In this document: piece after piece, positions 14,661 through 64,000 of the stretch
Layout of the letters: every line of letters begins with the position of its first letter
Numbering within the stretch: the first letter of the stretch is position 1
Origin: Colius striatus
Taxonomy: Eukaryota > Chordata > Aves > Coliiformes > Coliidae
Assembly: GCF_028858725.1 (NCBI RefSeq)
Contig: NC_084763.1
Span: 20,248,001 to 20,312,000, forward strand
DNA length: 64,000 bases
Reading direction: 5' to 3'
Program-made: the position numbers and the translations under genes
The notes under the pieces: model-generated
Seen by the model: only the letters and a program-made list of their open reading frames with translations
What the model was told of the DNA's origin: nothing
The model's database searches: none

Positions 14661-17149
14661 CGTGGACGAAAGCTCAGGAATTAAATAATTGACAATATTG
14701 GCCTTTAAGAAAGCATAATTAGTCTGCAACATTACTTCCTATTGAGTCCTGTGGTTCTAGTTTGTCTCACGGTACTGCTGTTTTTGTCCTGTGTCCAACT
14801 GCAGCGTCAAAAAAAATCCAGTGTGTGTGATTTGATTGTTTTCTTCCTCACCTTGAAGAAAGCTTTGATTTTTAGAAAAAGAAGGAAAATCTTTAAGATG
14901 CCTTATGACAAAATAATTCCCCAGCTATGTGAATTTTAAGTGACAGTTACCTTGTATTTTATTAGGCCAAGCAAGGGAAAAAGTATTCCATTTAACTGCA
15001 GAAAGAGAGCAGACGCAGAATATACCAAAAATACGGAATTAGAATAGTTACCATGTAGGCTGGGGCAGGTGAATATATACGTACAACATCATGTACCACA
15101 TAGGAAATGTGAAATTTAAGTATAGATAAGATGGACTTGCATATCTGGAAATTTGTGCTGACTGTCCTATATCCTCAGGATGTGTGGATTGTTAAATGTG
15201 AATTATTTATTTATTTAAAAATTCTTTGTCTTTGCATGTTTCCCTGACAGATGTTCTGATACTTCTTATTTACTTAATACTTCCACTATTGTTTTCTAAG
15301 ACCCCAGGATTCATCTGTACAAGCTAGTGTTGCCTGTTTCTGAGCATTTTTTCATGATGCTTGTGACAACTGGTGTCCTTTATGCAGCAGTTCCTACAGT
15401 TATGCTTTATGACAATGTTAAGTAACTTTTTTTGATTACTCTGTCTCTTATGTTTTGCAGAAAAGCAACTGTAATAGGTGAAAAGCAAATAAAAAGCAAA
15501 TGCATTGAGCTCTTAAATTGGAACTGTCAGGGACTTTATCAGTATTTTGAATACGTGAGCTCAATAACATCTGGGATAATAAAATTGGAAAACTGAGAAA
15601 CATGTTTCTTTTCAGTGCTCCTCATAAGGCAGTTATTGAGAGCGTTGATTACATGTGAGATTAAGTCAGTTGGTATTTTACCCTATGATTAGATAAATAC
15701 AAGCCATTTACCATTGCAATAAATAATTTTTTACAATTTGGTGTCATTGATAAAGATTTTTACTATTTGTTTTTACTACGTTGCCTTTGTTATGCTGGGC
15801 CGTTTCTTAGTCCTGTAAAAGACCTTTGGATTCACCATGTCAAAAATTAACAGATTCTCCTGTGGAGAGACAATAAAAGTGTTAATTTCTTGTCATGCCA
15901 AGACTTAAAACACCATCAAGACATAAATGTAAGATTATATACTAAATCTTAAACATTAAAACAACATGGTAGAGGAAGGTGCTGTTCTTCCTCTTGCACA
16001 AATGTGGTTCTGAGTTCTGATTTAAATGTGTCTTTCAACTTTTAACCTTCATTACCTTGCTTCTGTGAGGTTTCCAAGGTCTGGGAGACTCCTGGTATCA
16101 AGATATGTATGAACTAAGCATTTCTTTTCATCAGACATTTTCTCTAAACAAAAGGATCAGATCTGTGTCATTTCATTGTGTTTTTGAAGCAGGAAAATGC
16201 TATTTCTTCTTGTTGTTGCCATATACAGTGCATGGTAGGAGGGAATACAGGGACTCTGGGAGGAAAATATGAAGTACAGAGAAGGTCAGTGGTTGGTCTG
16301 GGAATGATGGTATGACTTTTACACTCATCTTGGAAGGGATAAGACTAATTCTGTGTATGGCATTATCTAGCAAATGCAGCAATGCATTTTGTTTTTTTAA
16401 GGATTTAACTGTTTTGATCATTTGCAAATACTGAGGGAGATGGGCTCAGGTTTCTTGTGATAGATTACCTGATTTCCTGAACAAAGAGAAGACTCAATTC
16501 CATATAGGCTCCTTGAATTCATGATTGCTTTGCAATTTCCTCTCACTGAGTTGGGGGATGGAGCCAGGAAACCAAGCACTGGCCTTTTCCCTTTTATTGC
16601 TCATGCCATTGTTGCACAAGCTCCTGGCTATAGCTTCATTCTATAAATGTTGAGATAAGTAAAGTAAAAGTGTTTTTCTAGGAAAAGAGAAAATAACTGT
16701 GCAATTTCTGTGGTAGACCCAGTAGCACGAAATATCTGCAGCGTGATCCACTGAGAGGGATGTGCAAACCAAGTTCTTCTAAGTTAAGGAAACAAAGATG
16801 CAGAAAAGGCTGATAACAGTTTGCTTCATCCCAAAACTTCATTTGTGAAACCAAAGATTTTTTACAATAGCATGAAACATTTTGGAATCTCAGGTACCAA
16901 CTGATGGGTCAAAGCAAGCTTAGTGCAGGAGCTGGGTATGATTTATTAAAAAATGATGAGTATTTTCAGAATTTGTGATAAGCTGCGTTTCTTGAATTGA
17001 ATCTAGTAGTTATCATGAGCATGATACAAATATCTTTAAAAATATATCTGAAGGTGTAAAAGCAGAAGATATGAGAAAGTTAACGGGCAAGCCTGCTTTT
17101 GGGATTCTTTTTTCAATGCCTCACTTTTTATTTATTTTTTTCCCCCTAG
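14661..17149. other. Non-coding DNA between CR1 fragment and orphan exon
   Basis: A+T-rich. No gene or repeat was recognised. Confidence 0.55.
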
Positions 17150-17274
17150 TGCCCAGTGTCAGTGGTGGCAATTGCAGCACTGTAAGGAAGTACATGAGAT
17201 TTTGTTTAGAGACTGGTGGTTTACTGCCGCAATCTCGACAGAGACCAAATCTGCTGTCCTACTGCATGACTCAG
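17150..17274 (+). other. Orphan exon-like segment
   Basis: A strong acceptor (tttttttccccctag, AG at 17148-17149) and a consensus donor (CAG^gtgagt after 17274) bound a 125-nt segment. Two frames are open through it. One ends exactly at the CAG and reads, after a split codon, PSVSGGNCSTV, RFCLETGGLLPQ and NLLSYCMTQ. The other reads AQCQWWQLQHCKEVHEILF and so on. I recognise neither protein. It lies past the 3' end of KCNH8 on the opposite strand. It could be an exon of a convergent gene, a lncRNA exon, or chance. No partner exon was identified. Confidence 0.25.
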
Positions 17275-19885
17275 GTGAGTAACCTGCTCATTTGTGGCAG
17301 GCCTAGAATGTTTCTTTACAGGGAAATGAGGAAAGAAGTGGTTGAGTATGGCTTTATAAAGAGGTTATAAAAGAAAATGGGCAAGGAAGAAAAAAGAGAC
17401 AATAAACAGAGATTACAGTTACTGTACAGAAGAAACTAACTAGTGGAAAATGCATGAAAGAAAAAAATGGAGCAAATTTAGGAAATAAACAGATGCAGAA
17501 TTAGATGGGAATAACAATCCTGAGACAAAAATGCATTCTATTTTATATTTTTGTAAAGCTTAGTGCAAAAAGGAATACAGTAAATTGTCTGAGCTGTGTT
17601 GTGGGATGTTAAGAGTGTGGAATGTTTATGTCCATAGTGAGGACCTTTTGAGGGTCACACGACTATTACAGTGGTTGTTGCTTTAAACCCAGAAATCCTC
17701 CATGGCCACGCCATGTGTAGTACTATTCTGCTCATGATAATCCTGTTTGGAAATAACGATTCCATTCTAAACTTTTGTACTTTTCCATTTGTCTCTATGA
17801 ATTGTCATTTTACCTTCAAAACTGACACTTGTTGTGTTGGTTATCAAATATTTTCTTACAAAAGCTGCTTGAGGAATTCCTTCCCCGTGACTTTCATAAT
17901 ATAATGGTGTCAGAGAATTTAAGGGAACCATCATTCAAATCCAGATTTCTATTTTGCTGAACTTTCACTTGCCTTACTCGCTTTTGGCCTGGAATGAACT
18001 CTTGTCCTGTCCTAAGTTCCCTGGGAGGCAGTAAGCTTTCAGACTCTCTACAATCCAGTAATGGTTATGTTCTTTGAAGCTATAGCCAATAGAATTGGCA
18101 TAGTGTTTGCCAGCTTTGTTTGAGATATATTTGACACTTACAGAAAAAAGAAACTACTTCGGACAGATATCCTGGTGCTATTTCTCCTCAATTACCATAC
18201 ATGCATGATTTTGAGAATTAAAAGTATGGCACTAAAGCTATGGCTGTTTATGCAAAGTGGCTTTTTATTTCCACTGACTTTTTTACACTTTTATGTAAAA
18301 CTAACACAAAAACTCCAGAGCAAAATACCCAGTGTTAATCTCATAACACCAGTGCTTATAATGGAAAAGAAAAAACAATGCAGAGCACATACATAATGGT
18401 TTATGTATTGCTTATAAAATGAGAAACCACACAGTGCTCCTGATTATCGGGAAGTAAGGATGGTAGATATATAGTATGTTTGTGCAGACCCAGTCAATGC
18501 CTGGAATATGCTGAGCTTAGATTAACCCATGTATTTCATCAATGCAGTAGTTTGAGGGCACGTTGCCTTATGTGGCACAAAGAAAGCACAGATAAGAACC
18601 AGGGTTTGACAGCCATGCTGTGTGTGCCCGTGCATCCCAAAGCAGTAGCATCTGTGCTTCATCGTGGAGGACAGGGGAGGAGGCATGGCTATACATGCTG
18701 CTTAGGCAAGGTGATGCCATATCACTACTAATCTACTGGTTGATCTGCCAGGACCTCTTCCCTGCCACCCTGTGTTCCACAGCTCTTTAGTTCTGGCAAG
18801 CGAGGCTCTGCCAGTGTGCGGTGGAATGATGGCAAAGTGATAGATATGAGCCAAGGCTGTTTGCAAAAATACTATAGACCTGTGTTTGCTAGTATTTCAG
18901 TTTTGAGTTTTGTTTTTAAAAAATACTGAGTTATGCCTTATGTAATCAGCACTTCTCTATTTAACCTTAAACTAAGTAAAAACTGGAATAGAGAGGAAGT
19001 AAGAATTGCTACATAGAAATGCTCATCTAGAAGTATAGACACACTGACAAAATCTGGGTGGCTCAAAATGAGAGATGACACTTTGTCCTTAATTTGTACC
19101 AGTGGGAAAAGGAATGTGAAAGAATATAAGTTGGGCAGAGAGTATCAGCTGGGATTTGTGTTCCTGCACACAGCCAAATGTTAACAATGAGCTTAGTCTT
19201 TGAAGTCTTCAGAAAAACATTGCTTACGGAAGTGAAATATAAGGCTGTGCTCGGTCAAAGTATTGATTTGATAATAATCACCAGTTTGTGTTAATTATTA
19301 AGTGTAATTCAAATTTACTTCTTCATTTAAAAATATTTATTTTGGATTGTAAACATGAGGTTTTTTTAGCAAGCTCACTAAAGGACATGCAAATATGATG
19401 CATGTTGTGTGTCTTTAAATTTACAAATCAGAATTCCAATGCAAAGCAGTAGCCCTGATTGCACTGTAGCAATGTCAGTCAGTCATACTTCAAATACTGA
19501 AAAAAACTTAACATTTCCTGTGGGAACTCCATCTCATTCTGGATTAAATAAATTTGTAAATCTTTTTCTTGACTAAAGGACAAAGCTATTTTTTCCATCT
19601 GTAAGGTAAAAATAATCAAATAAATGACTATTTTAAAACACATTTCTTTGATTCTGACTAGACCATTATAATTTTCTCCTTTACTATTCCTGAATTTGCT
19701 CAGTGGTTTTCACCCTTCTTAATTTATCCCAAAACAGGGATGTGTGGTAAAATGGTGACTTGATCTCATCAAGCAATACTAGCACAATACTGACACAAGC
19801 CAAGGATACTTAATGAAATTAGTATAACAATTAACTTTTTAAGACATGATAGCTGACTTAGTCTAGGATTCAACATTCCAGATGT
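17275..19885. other. Non-coding DNA left of the KCNH8 3' UTR
   Basis: No supported gene. Part of it could belong to a longer KCNH8 3' UTR, or to the transcript that contains the 17150-17274 segment. Confidence 0.5.
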
Positions 19886-19917
19886 TTTATTTTTTTTAAT
19901 AAAATAATACCTTTATT
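19886..19917 (-). terminator. Candidate tandem poly(A) signals for KCNH8
   Basis: Two AATAAA hexamers on the minus strand (TTTATT on plus at 19912-19917 and 19886-19891) lie 20 bases apart, in the right orientation behind the KCNH8 stop. Such hexamers are common in A+T-rich DNA, so this is a candidate only. Confidence 0.35.
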
Positions 19918-20697
19918 TGTATTCCACCAGCATGAATACATTCATCTCAAATTGCATGCACATAAAAGGGAATCCATTTGTAAACTACGTAATATCTTAA
20001 CAATAAATAGTATTTGACCTAATACATAATGGTAGTGCATTTCTTGTTAAAACCACAAGCTTTTACCAAAGGGAAAACAAACTTATTCTTCTTATAAATA
20101 TTTTAAATAATTTTTAAGTACTTGTTTCGTACCAAGTATATAAAAATAGGATTTTTAGAGAAATTAAGTTTCATTTACATGACAAATAACGTGCAACAAC
20201 TAACCAGTCTCTACCAGCTCTATTTGGTTGATTGTCTAGGTGACATGCAGCGATAATTGTCCCTTTGCCTTTGCAGAGCTGACAAATAGACCAGCAGGAC
20301 CCACAATCAGCTGAAGCAAACAGTGCCATAGATATTGTTTTGAAACAACAGTCAGACACTCAGGGAAAACCTTTGCTTTGATGAACAAAAGCCACCCATG
20401 ACAGTTCTTTTGTCCTAGACTTCCAGCTGCTCTGACCCTCAGGGTCTTTGGACTATCACAAAAGTCTGCCAAACAGACCAGTAAGTTATATCTGTATACA
20501 AAATGATTTTCAACATGCTTGAATCTGGATTTTTTTTTTTCCTATAGTATAAACTGTCAATACCTTTTCTTACTTTCTATAAACTTGAATTTTCATGTTT
20601 GTAAGTTTCCAGGATCACCAGAGAAAAGGTCATGCAGTACTCTTTAAATTTAAAACTGGCAGCTGTGGAACATCAAGTACCACTTCACTGTTTCTCA
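19886..20697 (-). other. KCNH8: Probable KCNH8 3' UTR (minimum extent)
   Basis: An A+T-rich, non-coding stretch follows the KCNH8 stop. On the minus strand, AATAAA hexamers lie at 19917-19912 and 19891-19886, about 790 and 810 nt after the stop. A moderately GU-containing stretch lies beyond them. Further possible hexamers exist to the left, for example near 19335, so the UTR may be longer. No open frame of note is seen on the sense strand. The end is inferred from signals only. Confidence 0.45.

Positions 20698-64000
<43,303 letters not shown>

Overview
The window is vertebrate nuclear DNA, almost certainly from a bird. Coding sequence is sparse, A+T-rich and split by long GT-AG introns. The interspersed repeats are mostly CR1 LINEs (5'-truncated, with the CR1-type 3' tail of ATTCTRTG-like octamers), plus two solo LTRs that resemble a common avian ERV-L-type LTR. 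I cannot name the species.

The one protein-coding gene I can support is the 3' half of KCNH8 (Kv12.1/ELK1, an EAG-superfamily voltage-gated K+ channel) on the minus strand. Eight coding exons are assigned with splice sites and matching phases, in transcript order: 63406-63605, 61353-61602, 57860-58074, 42542-42580 (a 39-nt microexon), 40686-41041, 35043-35149, 33964-34040 and 20698-21408 (stop at 20698-20700). They encode about 650 residues: the end of S6, the C-linker, the cyclic-nucleotide-binding-homology domain with its Y-N-L intrinsic-ligand motif, an acidic/serine-rich cytoplasmic tail, a short coiled coil and the conserved C-terminal block. The PAS domain, S1-S5 and pore exons lie beyond position 64000.

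Layout: 1 to about 19.9 kb is DNA downstream of KCNH8, with one orphan exon-like segment on the plus strand (17150-17274) and old CR1 fragments. From 19.9 to 21.4 kb come the 3' UTR and terminal exon. From 21.4 to 34 kb is the long last intron, with an inverted pair of nearly identical CR1 copies and a possible old retroviral LTR/primer-binding-site remnant. From 34 to 42.6 kb is a cluster of tail exons with a solo LTR and another CR1. From 42.6 to 57.9 kb is a 15-kb intron with the longest CR1 (about 2.2 kb) and a second solo LTR. From 57.9 to 64 kb are the CNBHD, C-linker and S6 exons.

No new multi-gene system is visible. The points most worth a second look are the inverted CR1 pair inside the pre-mRNA, the frame-preserving microexon, a perfect 19-bp-arm hairpin, the sense-oriented LTRs and the orphan exon.
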